DNA of 64,000 nt from Clostridiaceae bacterium (GTDB taxonomy: Bacteria > Bacillota > Clostridia > Acetivibrionales > DUMB01): positions 20,960 through 84,959 of the forward strand of contig DUMB01000094.1 in assembly GCA_012840085.1 (NCBI GenBank), given 5' to 3'. Made by a program: the position numbers and the translations under genes. Shown one piece after another: positions 27,290-36,554 of this stretch (its first letter is position 1; each line of letters begins with the position of its first letter). Below the pieces are notes generated by a model that saw nothing but the letters and a program-made list of their open reading frames with translations, did no database searches and was not told the DNA's origin.

Positions 27290-27464
27290 TTTTTAAATTT
27301 CCCTTATCAATATATTTACCTAAAATTAATATATATTTACCAATATTTATTGTGTTGTAATATAAACATATGTAATGATAAAAATTAACAAAACGAGGGT
27401 CCTATCTTATTATCTAAACTTACCTCTGCTGCCTCGTTATTAAAAAATTTACACAGAAGATAAT

Positions 27465-27637
27465 TTAACTTGTTGTGCTAGATAATGAGATAGCATTGTG
27501 GAGAGCTTTAGAGCTAGTTAGCGAAGTGGAGGATAAGGCAAATCACCTGAGTGAAGCGAATTGATTTGCCCCGTAACGAGCTTATTAGCTCTTGAGCTCG
27601 GAACTCCTGCTATCGAAATGCTAGCACAACAAGTTAA
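27465..27637. repeat. Long structured inverted-repeat element, copy 1
   Basis: A perfect 17-bp outer stem (27465-27481 with 27621-27637) encloses a second stem (GATAGCA 27489-27495 with TGCTATC 27608-27614), a GGAG/CTCC and an AGAGCTA/TAGCTCT stem, and an inner hairpin GGCAAATC/GATTTGCC. It is related to 56730-56831, which lacks the inner hairpin region. It lies just downstream of the NuoL-like gene. Confidence 0.75.
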
Positions 27638-27659
27638 TTTAATTTTTTTATATTTTATT

Positions 27660-28532
27660 TTATTTATTTTCATTTAACTTTAGAAATACTACTCTGATAA
27701 AACCTGCAAAAGATATCAGCGCCATACTTGGAGGCAGAAGGCCTAATAACCTTCCATAAGGCATGGATTTGGATATATCCCCTAACGCAAGTACTCCATA
27801 AGTTTTGTACACAAGTATTATTGCAATTATGAACAGTGTGCTGCCTATCAGATTTAAATAAAGAAGTTGTACTGCATTCACATCGTCCATCTTTCCGCTG
27901 ACGTGTAATACAAGAAGATATGTGCAAAGGGTCGTCACTCCCCAGAAAGGATACAGCCACAATATATTATCAGATGTGACCATGCTGTTTAGAACTCCTG
28001 AGAATATGAAAATTAATGATATAAATGCGGCCTGTGCCCTGCCCTTAATCCCGAGTTTTTTCTCAAGCAAGTCCATATATCTTGCAATAAGAAAAACCAC
28101 AAAAGTTAAAACAGTTGCAAACAAAAACATTATAGAAGCAGACATGTAGCTGGCAGTGACGGTAATTACAGGATTTTTTATATCGCTGAAAACCTCAAAT
28201 AGAATCATAGCCAAAATCTGCAATACCGCCAAAACACATACAGGTATTTTTTTAATCTTAATACCCACATAAATGAAATATGTAGGCAAAAGAATGCTCA
28301 CCAGCCCTATAATCCGGTTAATATTAAAGGGCGGGTTCATTACAATAATAGCGATTTTCCCTCGTGAATTTGCCAACTGCTGAATTATGATTACAATAGA
28401 TACAAGCAGCACAAATGAGGTAATCCTCCCAATCAGGCTGCATATCTTTATATTATTTACAAGATAACATAACAGTGCGCATGCCACAGGCAGAATAAAT
28501 GTCAAAGTCAGTAAAAAATAGTTTCCTAACAT
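27660..28532 (-). CDS. Membrane protein resembling the N-terminal half of NuoL/Mrp-type antiporter subunits
   Basis: 290 residues, about nine or ten helices, no signal peptide. Parts recall proton-pumping NADH dehydrogenase subunit L and Mrp/Ech antiporter subunits: LWLYPFWGVTTLCTYLLVLH compares with the NuoL segment around FWELVGLCSYLLI, and ISLIFIFSGVLNSMVTSDN precedes it. Such proteins usually have 480-650 residues and 14 or more helices, so this is half size. No partner subunits are nearby. It may be a truncated relic or an unusual short ion-transport subunit. It is separated from rnfC by 850 bp. Confidence 0.5.
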   Translation of the reverse strand: MLGNYFLLTLTFILPVACALLCYLVNNIKICSLIGRITSFVLLVSIVIIIQQLANSRGKIAIIVMNPPFNINRIIGLVSILLPTYFIYVGIKIKKIPVCVLAVLQILAMILFEVFSDIKNPVITVTASYMSASIMFLFATVLTFVVFLIARYMDLLEKKLGIKGRAQAAFISLIFIFSGVLNSMVTSDNILWLYPFWGVTTLCTYLLVLHVSGKMDDVNAVQLLYLNLIGSTLFIIAIILVYKTYGVLALGDISKSMPYGRLLGLLPPSMALISFAGFIRVVFLKLNENK

Positions 28533-28670
28533 ACAGGCTCCTTCAATAACCCGTTATACTAATAACTGTGATTGCAGATAACTGCAATAGCAAAACATCT
28601 GCATCAAAATCATTGCTCAAGAGGTTAAAGCAAATTTTTTATTGTATATTTTAAGCAAAATACGGCAAAT

Positions 28671-29561
28671 TTACAAGGCTGTTTCTCTACAGCCTGATAC
28701 TACTCTCTCGATTCCGGAGAGATCTTTTGTCTTTCTGATATCCTCAAACTTTCCCTTCATCAGCGCTGCAACAGCATCTGCCTGTCCAAAACCTACCTCC
28801 AGTGCCAGAAGACCTCCTGGCTTAAGGAAATCATCTGCTCTATTTATGATTGCGCGGTAAAATTCAAGCCCGTCCTGTCCCCCGTCCAGTGCAACTAACG
28901 GATCAAAGCATCTTACTTCCTTCTGCAGGTGTTTTATATCTTCAGTTGGAATATATGGCGGGTTGGAAACAATAACATCATACAATCCGCCAAAATATTC
29001 ACTGGGTATATCTTCGAAGAGATTGCTGTGAATAAATATTATCCTGTCTGCTACATTATTGGCCTCGGCATTTAACCTGGCAGTTCTCAGAGCCATTTCT
29101 GATATGTCTACAGCAGTTATAAACGAATTTCCAATGTAATAGGCAAGGCTTACCGCTATGCAGCCTGAACCCGTACCTATATCCATAATTTTGACTTTAT
29201 CCTGGCTTTGGGTTTTTTGATTTTTTACCCATTCCATCACCGTTTCCACCAGTATTTCAGTGTCCTGTCTGGGTATCAGCACATGTTCATTAACTCTGAA
29301 AGGAAGGGACATAAATTCCTGGGTGCCTGTTATATGTTGAACAGGTACACCAGAAGTCCGTTTTTTCAGTAATTCAAAATACTTTTCTTCCTGGGAAGGC
29401 TGAAGTTCATTATCACCGTGAGTATAAATATAAATTTTATCGCGGCCAAGGACATGACAAAGTATGACCCCGGCTTCTAAAGTCGGGGTCTCTATTCCAG
29501 CGGATTTAATAATATCTGTTCCTTTTTTTAATGCATCCCTGATAATCATCTGTCCAATCAC
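28671..29561 (-). CDS. prmC: Release factor glutamine methyltransferase PrmC (HemK)
   Basis: 296 residues. A helical N-terminal domain is followed by an S-adenosylmethionine-binding fold: IMDIGTGSGCIAVSLA (motif I) and the catalytic NPPY in VIVSNPPYIP near residue 195. PrmC methylates the GGQ glutamine of peptide-release factors. It lies downstream of yqhQ, rpmE and rho in the common clostridial order, although prfA is not in the window. Confidence 0.93.
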   Translation of the reverse strand: MIGQMIIRDALKKGTDIIKSAGIETPTLEAGVILCHVLGRDKIYIYTHGDNELQPSQEEKYFELLKKRTSGVPVQHITGTQEFMSLPFRVNEHVLIPRQDTEILVETVMEWVKNQKTQSQDKVKIMDIGTGSGCIAVSLAYYIGNSFITAVDISEMALRTARLNAEANNVADRIIFIHSNLFEDIPSEYFGGLYDVIVSNPPYIPTEDIKHLQKEVRCFDPLVALDGGQDGLEFYRAIINRADDFLKPGGLLALEVGFGQADAVAALMKGKFEDIRKTKDLSGIERVVSGCRETAL

Positions 29562-29699
29562 CTGTTTTTTGCAAAAAACTTTTTGCCACCTTGTTCAACC
29601 CTATCCATCCGGTCTCCGGTACCGGCCTATCCTGCTTGAATATTTATACTGTCCTTGTCTGCCAAAGTATTTGCATCAACCACTGCCGGAATACTTGCA

Positions 29700-30689
29700 T
29701 CAGCAACCTCCACATGTGTTATCTGCATCTTCTTTGTCCACCCGGACTTCGTTAAATGCTGCTATGGCAACTTCAATCATATCATCATCAGGTTCTTTTG
29801 TTGTGAATATCTGAAAAAACATTCCCGGTGCATTTATTATGCTCATAACTCTGTTGTTAAACCTGCCCGCCAGCTTTAAAACTTCATATGAAATACCTGC
29901 AACCAGAGGTATCAGCAAAATCCTGTACAACATGTTCACAATGAGCTTATCATGCCACTGCACCAGTGAAAAAATCAGTATGCTTATAATCATAACAAGA
30001 AACATAAACGAAGTCCCGCAACGCGGATGCTTGGTAGAATATTTTTTAATATTCTCAACCGTCAATTCTTCTTCATGCTCATAACAATGGATCGTCTTGT
30101 GTTCTGCACCATGATACTGCCACACTCTTTTAACATCCTTCATTAAAGATGCCAGCACAATATAGGAAAAGAACAGAGTGACCCTTATCAATCCTTCAAT
30201 AACATTCAGAAGAATGACTCCGCCTCTTGTTTCCCGGTTTAATTTTAATAAGCTTGCCAGCAAATTGGGCAAAAGTATAAATAGCCCGATACTTAAAGCC
30301 AGAGAAACAATAACTGAAAAATATATCAATATATCATTAAACTTTTCACCAAGTATTCTTTCTATAAAAGCTCCCAACCCGGCTTTCTTTTTGTCTTCTT
30401 CTTTATTGTCCTGTTTGCTTATATCATTGCTATCCTTCTTTTCCTCTTCTTCCAGTTCCACAAACTCTGCCGAGTACATGAGGGCTTTCATTCCCAGAAC
30501 CATTTGTCTTACAAGATTGATTACGCCTCTTATTATCGGGACCTTTGAAAGCTTGCTCTTCACAGGCAAGGGACGCTTGTCAACAACAATCTCGCCATCC
30601 GGCTTCCTGACTGCGACAGCCGCATTTTCAGGCCCAATCATCAGGAGACCTTCAATTAAGGCCTGACCCCCAATAGTCGTCTTTTTCAT
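29700..30689 (-). CDS. yqhQ: DUF1385 membrane protein (YqhQ-like)
   Basis: 329 residues. KKTTIGGQALIEGLLMIGP is the conserved start of this family. An acidic Lys/Glu linker spans about 85-105, then several helices, with YHGAEHKTIHCYEHEEELT and STKHPRCGTSFMF as the family's His/Cys-rich motifs, and a Cys-rich tail (CGGC). The function is not established. It sits between prmC and rpmE, with five 14-bp repeats directly upstream. Confidence 0.88.
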   Translation of the reverse strand: MKKTTIGGQALIEGLLMIGPENAAVAVRKPDGEIVVDKRPLPVKSKLSKVPIIRGVINLVRQMVLGMKALMYSAEFVELEEEEKKDSNDISKQDNKEEDKKKAGLGAFIERILGEKFNDILIYFSVIVSLALSIGLFILLPNLLASLLKLNRETRGGVILLNVIEGLIRVTLFFSYIVLASLMKDVKRVWQYHGAEHKTIHCYEHEEELTVENIKKYSTKHPRCGTSFMFLVMIISILIFSLVQWHDKLIVNMLYRILLIPLVAGISYEVLKLAGRFNNRVMSIINAPGMFFQIFTTKEPDDDMIEVAIAAFNEVRVDKEDADNTCGGC

Positions 30690-30706
30690 ATCAATTCCCT
30701 CAGTTT

Positions 30707-30776
30707 CTAAAGTATAAATTCTATAGTATAAATTCTAAAGTATGAATTCTATAGTATGAATTCTATAGTATAAACT
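30707..30776. repeat. Five tandem 14-bp repeats upstream of yqhQ
   Basis: Units CTAWAGTATRAATT begin at 30707, 30721, 30735, 30749 and 30763. They lie within 90 bp of the yqhQ start, where promoter or 5'-leader elements would be. Each unit contains a TATRAAT-like box, so several overlapping -10 elements are possible. Confidence 0.75.
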
Positions 30777-30863
30777 TTAAAACACAATTACATTTAAGCT
30801 ATTTTTTCTAATATTAAAGGCTGACACCACAGTGCAGCCTTAATAAACATAAATACATCGTTA

Positions 30864-31070
30864 TTAGTTTGTGTCAATACCGTATTTCTTTTTGAATCTA
30901 TCAACACGTCCGCCACTATCAACAAACTTCTGCTTTCCAGTAAAGAAAGGGTGGCATTTTGAACAAATTTCAACACGAAGCTCTTTCTTTGTGGATCCTG
31001 TGGTAAATGTCTCACCGCATGCACATTTTACAACTGCTTCTCCATATTTTGGATGTATTCCTTCTTTCAT
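30864..31070 (-). CDS. rpmE: 50S ribosomal protein L31
   Basis: 68 residues. [22 protein letters not shown] begins the protein, and CAC...[14 protein letters not shown] gives the zinc-binding C+ form of L31. Full length. It lies directly downstream of rho, a common arrangement in Firmicutes. Confidence 0.97.
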   Translation of the reverse strand: MKEGIHPKYGEAVVKCACGETFTTGSTKKELRVEICSKCHPFFTGKQKFVDSGGRVDRFKKKYGIDTN

Positions 31071-31183
31071 TATTCACACCTTCTTTCACACTGATTTCAC
31101 AATCAAAAAATATCTATAGTTATTAAACTTTCTTTTGAAAAGTCACGTTACATTTTAACATAAAAGCACAACAGGTTCAAGTG

Positions 31184-33193
31184 CTATTTTTCAAGGAACG
31201 CTAAGTTTATGCTGTTAACAAACTCTTCATTAGTTTTTGTCTGCATAAGCTTATTTATTAACATTTCTGTTACATCAGCAGTTCCCATATTGCTCATTGC
31301 CTTCCTGATTGCCCATATGCTTTCCAGTTCCTTCTGACTCAGTAGCAACTCTTCTCTTCTTGTACCGGACTTGTTTATATCTATTGCAGGGAATATTCTT
31401 TTCTCGGAAAGTTTTCTGTCAAGATGCAGTTCCATGTTTCCTGTTCCCTTGAATTCCTCAAATATTACATCGTCCATCCTGCTTCCGGTTTCTATAAGCG
31501 CTGTAGCTATGATTGTCAGGCTGCCGCCGAATTCAATGTTACGGGCAGATCCAAAGAATCTTTTTGGCATGTGCAGAGCACCTGGATCAAGACCTCCCGA
31601 AAGAGTTCTTCCTGTAGGAGGAATGGTAAGGTTATATGCTCTCGCAAGCCTTGTAATACTGTCTAACAGAATAACAACATCTTTCTTCTGCTCAACGAGT
31701 CTTTGCGCTCTTTCCAGTACCATTTCTGCTACTTTTATATGATGTTCGGGCACCTTGTCAAAAGTTGAATATATTACTTCAGCTTTTGTTGAACGCTGCA
31801 TATCCGTTACTTCCTCAGGTCTTTCGTCGATGAGGAGTATTATAAGTTCAATATCAGGATAATTAGTCGAAATACTGTTGGCAATCTTCTTTAAAAGTAC
31901 TGTTTTTCCTGCCTTTGGAGGAGAAACAATCATACCGCGCTGTCCCTTTCCTATAGGTGCAATCAGGTCAATTAGTCTTGTAGACAGCTCTCTCGGAGTT
32001 GTTTCAAGAGTAATTCTTTCATCCGGATAAATAGGGGTAAGGTTTTCAAAAGGAATTCTCTTTGCAGCTACTTCCGGTGAGTCGCCATTTACGCTTTGAA
32101 CATACAGCAACGCCTGGAACTTTTCGCCTTCTTTAGGTATTCTTCCTTTTCCTCTGATTTTATCTCCGGTTTTAAGATTAAATCTTCTGATCTGCGAAGG
32201 AGAAACGTATACATCCTTTGCTCCTGACAGATAGTTATCACTTCTTAAAAATCCATAACCGTCAGGCAGTACTTCCAGAACACCCTCAACCGGGTCATCA
32301 CTTTCTATTTTTTCGAAATTGTTATTATTTTGAGACGCTGACCAACTTTCTCTTCTCTGCTCATAATTTCTGACATGCTGTGCCGGTTTGTCTTCCTGCT
32401 TTTCTTCAAATTTTGTTTCCTGTTTTATCTCCTGTGCCGTATACTGTTTATCTTCCTGCTTATCTTCCTGATAATCCTCAAATCTTTTTTCTTGCTTTTC
32501 TTCTTCTTTTTCAGGTGCTATATCTTCTTTTTTGGTTGAATCTAATATTTCTGTTGATGTATCAGGTTTTTGAAGAGATTGTTTATCGATTTGCTCAATA
32601 TCAGTACTTTCACTTTCCAAATTACTGCTTTGTTGAAGTGATGCTTTACTTGGTCTTCCACGGCGACCTGTTTTTTTCACAGCTGCTGGTTTTTCCGCCA
32701 GATTAGCATCTGTTTCCGGAACTTCAGCCTTGACTTCTGCATCATCTTTTTTCTCTTCCGTTTCTGCTTTCTTTACTTGTTCTCCTTCTTTATCTGTTTC
32801 CTCTTTATAATCTATTTTATGATCTGCTTTCTCTTCCTTCTCTGTCTCCTCTTTCTGGTCCGTCTCCTCTTTCTTGTCTGTCTTAATATCTTCCTCTTCC
32901 TTTTGAACTTTTTCTGTATCTTGAACTTTTTCTGCTTCAACTTCTGTTATTTGTTTTCTTTTTCTTACCCCCGTTTTCTTCACAGCTTCCGTTTCTTTCT
33001 CTTCAGCATCAATTACTTTCTCATCAGCATCAACATTTATAGCAGGTTCAATCGGGGTAGGATTTTTTCCTGCTTCAAGTATTTTCTCAATCAGTTCATT
33101 TTTTCGATACTTTGTAATACTTTTTATTCCCATCATCTTCGCTATATAGCGCAAATCTTCCAACGTCTTTTTACTTAAATTTACTTCCTCCAT
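31184..33193 (-). CDS. rho: Transcription termination factor Rho with long acidic insertion
   Basis: 669 residues. Rho_N helix domain at 1-50; a Lys/Glu/Asp-rich disordered insertion at about 50-290; then the RNA-binding cold-shock fold ([19 protein letters not shown], about 297-315); then the hexameric ATPase with [17 protein letters not shown] (P-loop) and [14 protein letters not shown]. It ends transcription in an ATP-driven way at C-rich unstructured RNA. The insertion makes it about 250 residues longer than Rho of E. coli (419), as in some other Gram-positive bacteria, where such regions can aid RNA binding. Confidence 0.97.
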   Translation of the reverse strand: MEEVNLSKKTLEDLRYIAKMMGIKSITKYRKNELIEKILEAGKNPTPIEPAINVDADEKVIDAEEKETEAVKKTGVRKRKQITEVEAEKVQDTEKVQKEEEDIKTDKKEETDQKEETEKEEKADHKIDYKEETDKEGEQVKKAETEEKKDDAEVKAEVPETDANLAEKPAAVKKTGRRGRPSKASLQQSSNLESESTDIEQIDKQSLQKPDTSTEILDSTKKEDIAPEKEEEKQEKRFEDYQEDKQEDKQYTAQEIKQETKFEEKQEDKPAQHVRNYEQRRESWSASQNNNNFEKIESDDPVEGVLEVLPDGYGFLRSDNYLSGAKDVYVSPSQIRRFNLKTGDKIRGKGRIPKEGEKFQALLYVQSVNGDSPEVAAKRIPFENLTPIYPDERITLETTPRELSTRLIDLIAPIGKGQRGMIVSPPKAGKTVLLKKIANSISTNYPDIELIILLIDERPEEVTDMQRSTKAEVIYSTFDKVPEHHIKVAEMVLERAQRLVEQKKDVVILLDSITRLARAYNLTIPPTGRTLSGGLDPGALHMPKRFFGSARNIEFGGSLTIIATALIETGSRMDDVIFEEFKGTGNMELHLDRKLSEKRIFPAIDINKSGTRREELLLSQKELESIWAIRKAMSNMGTADVTEMLINKLMQTKTNEEFVNSINLAFLEK

Positions 33194-33392
33194 AATCCAC
33201 CACCTATATCATCGTACTTATTAACACACACAAAATATATGAAAATTTCTTAAGGAAATCGTATTAGCAGACAAACAAATATAACACTCTAAGCAAGGAA
33301 GAATATAATACTTAGAGATGAATCCTTGAATTATCCATCTTAAGATTATAACACTTAGATATTGTTTTGTCAAGTTGGCTAGAGCATGAAAA

Positions 33393-34061
33393 TTATGAAT
33401 TGTTCTTTATTTTTTCTGCATCACAGTCCATATTCTCAGTAACAAGAAGTATGTGCCTCTTTGTAACAATATCTTTAAGGTCCTTGTTCGAAGTAGCACT
33501 CAAAATTCTTCTTCCTGAGCATTTTCTGCATTTGAGGAATATCCTGTCTGACAATAGAATAACCTCTATGTCCTTGTTTCCACACTCACAAAACAGATTG
33601 CCTTTTTCTGCTATGTCATGTATTTTGTTTAATGAATCAAGCATTACCCTGCTGTTTTTAAAGTAACTGTCATATCCCAGCGTATCTATCAGATTGTCTT
33701 GCTCTCTTTCCAGCCTGTCAATGGTCTTCCTTAAAGCTTCATCTTTTCCAATAAAGCAGTGTTCAATGCCCTTATTGGGACATATAAAGCTATTTACATC
33801 TCCCAGCATTATGTCTTTAAAATCTACTGAATGCAAATGCATTTCTCCGCATCCTATACATGGAGTAAGCACACTCAGTGTATCAGATTTATCTACTTTT
33901 ACAACTGCTTGTGATTTGCGGCAGTCACAGATAAAGATATGTTCTTTCTGACGGCGCAATTCAAAAAGTGACATACTTGTAAAATTGAAACTACCACAAA
34001 CAGAGCATTTGTATGCAATGGTCGCCACCGTATCAATTAACATTGCTTCCACCTCATTCAA
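33393..34061 (-). CDS. Zinc-ribbon protein of unknown function upstream of rho
   Basis: 222 residues. At least three Cys pairs: CSVCGSFNF (18-26), CIGCGEMHL (about 92-100), and CECGNKDIEV...CRKC (about 157-183). The middle is helical (LRKTIDRLEREQDNLIDTLG). This suggests a multi-zinc-ribbon protein that may bind nucleic acid or protein. It is read in the same direction as rho but 200 nt upstream, so it may be a separate unit. No named family recognised. Confidence 0.65.
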   Translation of the reverse strand: MNEVEAMLIDTVATIAYKCSVCGSFNFTSMSLFELRRQKEHIFICDCRKSQAVVKVDKSDTLSVLTPCIGCGEMHLHSVDFKDIMLGDVNSFICPNKGIEHCFIGKDEALRKTIDRLEREQDNLIDTLGYDSYFKNSRVMLDSLNKIHDIAEKGNLFCECGNKDIEVILLSDRIFLKCRKCSGRRILSATSNKDLKDIVTKRHILLVTENMDCDAEKIKNNS

Positions 34062-34412
34062 TAATTATAATATTCGCCAACAAGGCAGAAATTCCTTCTT
34101 TAAAAGATTTATTAATAAATGGAAATAATTCTAAGCAGAACTTATATTTTTAATATTTTCCACATAGACTAAGATTTATACATGCTCTGACCGATTCTTG
34201 CCTTGCAGCCTTGCAGAATCTATTTCCGTAAGCTGTTACATGACAAGTATTTTTTTATAAAGGGTTGTTTAGCGGAATAATTTACTATAACATATATGTC
34301 AGTAGCCATGCTGTCTTATTGCAAAACAAGTTTAGGTAGTAAATCAGTTAGTAAATTAAGCTAATTTTTCATAAAACCAATATGCAAATATACTATACAA
34401 GGAGCAATAATT
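34062..34412. other. Intergenic stretch between divergent genes
   Basis: 350 bases between the leftward zinc-ribbon gene and the rightward MutS-like gene. Both promoters should lie here. I see no repeat, RNA gene or clear operator. Confidence 0.4.
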
Positions 34413-36163
34413 ATGCAGGATGGGATAGCGTTTGTCTTTTTAGCTGCTATTATTCTTGTTTTCATAGTCGTGGCTGAATCTATAAAAAGAAGAAGAAATA
34501 TAAAAAAGCTAAGAACGGAGCTGATAAATAATTGGGGCAAGAAGCCTTCAGTCAAATATTATGACAATGACCTCAAGTCAATTGCAAGTTTTTTTAATAA
34601 CCGCAGACAGCAGTTCAAAGATACTGGTTTTATGATAGATGATATCACATGGAATGACCTTGATATGGACAATGTATTTAAAAGAATTAATTACACATTG
34701 TCTACGGTGGGAGAGGAATATCTCTACTGTCTTCTTAGAGAGCCGGTGTTTGACGAAGATATTTTGAAAGAAAGAAACAGGCTTATCAACTTTTTTCAAA
34801 ACAACCCTAAGGAACGTCTGGAACTGCAGTATCAGCTTGCAAGGCTCGGGAAAATAAGATTCGCAGATATTACCGACTTTCTTTACAGCAATGAGAAACC
34901 TTCACCTTTAAAAGGGAGATATTATAAACTGCTGGCGGCGGCATTTCTTGTATCGCCATTTTTCACTATTTTTAATGCAACTTTCGGTATCACAGTACTT
35001 GTAGCTTTATTGGCTATAAACATGACTGTCTACTACCGCACAAAAAGGGAGATAGAAAAAAATCTTCAATCCCTTGGATATATTGTTAACATGACAGTAT
35101 ATGCAAGAAAAATTTCAAACCTTGGCATGGAAGAAATTTCATCATATAGGGAAATTCTAGGTGCCTGCTCCGGAAAAGTTATCAATACAGCCTTCAAATC
35201 CTTCTACCAGTTTTTCCGCCATACCCAGGATCTCTTTATCGAGTATATAAAAACAATTTTTCTGGGAGAACTTATAGCTTATGAAAGCCTGCTCAATAAT
35301 ATTTACAGGCACAGGACGGAACTGCTGAAAGTATATGAAACGCTTGGACTTCTTGACAGCGCCCTTGCCATTGCATCCTACAGGGATAACCTTGACTATT
35401 ATACAATTCCTGTTCTTAACAAAGCATCCGGCAGCAAAAACTGCAAACAGGAAGGCTCAGCTCATCAAAAAGATTCTGTTCACATCGATTTTAAAGATAT
35501 ATATCACCCATTGATAGATGAACCTGTTGCAAATTCTGCAAGTATTTACCGTGATGTACTGATTACAGGTTCCAACGCATCAGGCAAGTCGACTTTTCTT
35601 AAGACAGCTGCCATAAATGCAATATTTGCACAATCGATATAATATTTGCACAATCGATATATACATGCCTTGCCAGGGAGTATTCATCCAGCTATTTCAT
35701 GGTTTTTTCCTCAATGGCTCTTAAAGATAATTTGCTTGCAAATGAAAGCTATTTCATAGTAGAAATAAAATCTCTCAGGAGAATATTGAACAGCCTCAGA
35801 GAAGACATACCCTGCCTGTGTTTTGTTGATGAAGTTCTAAGAGGAACAAATACGGTGGAACGAATAGCCGCTTCGTCTGAAATATTGTATCATTTAAGCC
35901 GGAATAACTGTATATGTATAGCCGCAACCCATGACATTGAACTTGCTTCAATATTAAGCAATTATTTTGACAATTACCATTTTGAAGAGCGCTTAACAGA
36001 TAATGAAATTGTTTTTGATTATAAAATTTACCCCGGTAAGTCCAACACAAGAAATGCAATAAAACTGCTGAAGTTGATGGGATACGATAAAAGTATAGTG
36101 GACTCTGCTGAAGAAAGGTCGCTGAAATATCTGGAAGAAGGCAACTGGAGCACTATAAATTAG
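34413..36163 (+). pseudogene. Membrane-anchored MutS-family ATPase, frameshifted by a 20-bp tandem duplication
   Basis: The first reading frame (34413-35642) ends in a stop at the junction of two exact 20-bp copies at 35621-35640 and 35641-35660. Removing one copy restores one frame of 576 residues through 36163. The restored protein has an N-terminal helix (IAFVFLAAIILVFIVVAES), two more helices near 175-215, a MutS core helical domain, a P-loop (TGSNASGKSTFLKT, about 390-403), Walker B/signature CFVDEVLRGTNTVER, and THDIEL. It lacks the MutS mismatch-recognition domains. As written, the ATPase is split through its P-loop domain and cannot work unless the frame is restored. The start follows AAGGAGC. 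Confidence 0.85.
35621..35660 (+). repeat. Exact 20-bp tandem duplication inside the MutS-like gene
   Basis: AATATTTGCACAATCGATAT occurs twice without a gap. 20 is not a multiple of three, so the reading frame shifts and meets TAA at once. It could be a recent slippage event, a reversible switch, or an assembly error. Confidence 0.95.
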
Positions 36164-36179
36164 AGCTGCTGAGTAAACC

Positions 36180-36336
36180 AGCATTGCTGAATAAACTTAG
36201 GCTGCAATAAACTTGGGCCGCTGAGCAAACCAGAGCTTCTTAATAGACTTGGCCTGCCGAATATACTTGGGCGGCAGAACAAACTTGAGCTACATAATAA
36301 GCTTATCTGCTAATAAACTGTGACCGATAATAAACC
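36180..36336. repeat. Degenerate 16-20-bp tandem repeats
   Basis: About ten poorly matched units of the form GCTGNNTAAACTTGG follow the MutS-like gene and lead into its terminator, whose arm has the same GCTGCTGAATAA core. They probably arose by repeated duplication of that arm. Confidence 0.6.
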
Positions 36337-36366
36337 GGGCTGCTGAATAATTCAGCAGCCCTTTTT
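36337..36366 (+). terminator. Terminator of the MutS-like gene
   Basis: GGGCTGCTGAA / TTCAGCAGCCC perfect 11-bp stem with a 3-nt loop, then CTTTTTC. Confidence 0.9.
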
Positions 36367-36554
36367 CTGGTTTCTCCCATCTGATTTCAGGTTTACGTTT
36401 TATAGCTTCCCATCCACAACAATAAATTCTTCCAAGTTATATATTTCTATTGTCCTGTTTCTTGCTACTTCCCCTAGATCCTCGTCTTTATATCAAATGT
36501 CTTATACCTAATCCATATTCTATAACAACCGGTTTATATTTTTATTATTCCATC

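Noticed and set aside
27465..27637. Hammerhead, pistol or group II intron remnant
   Set aside because: None of the invariant cores (CTGANGA...GAAA, pistol loop, domain V) is present in either copy.
32380..33178. Phe/Leu/Cys-rich frames opposite the rho insertion
   Set aside because: They mirror the Lys/Glu-rich codons of the rho insertion and are not real genes.
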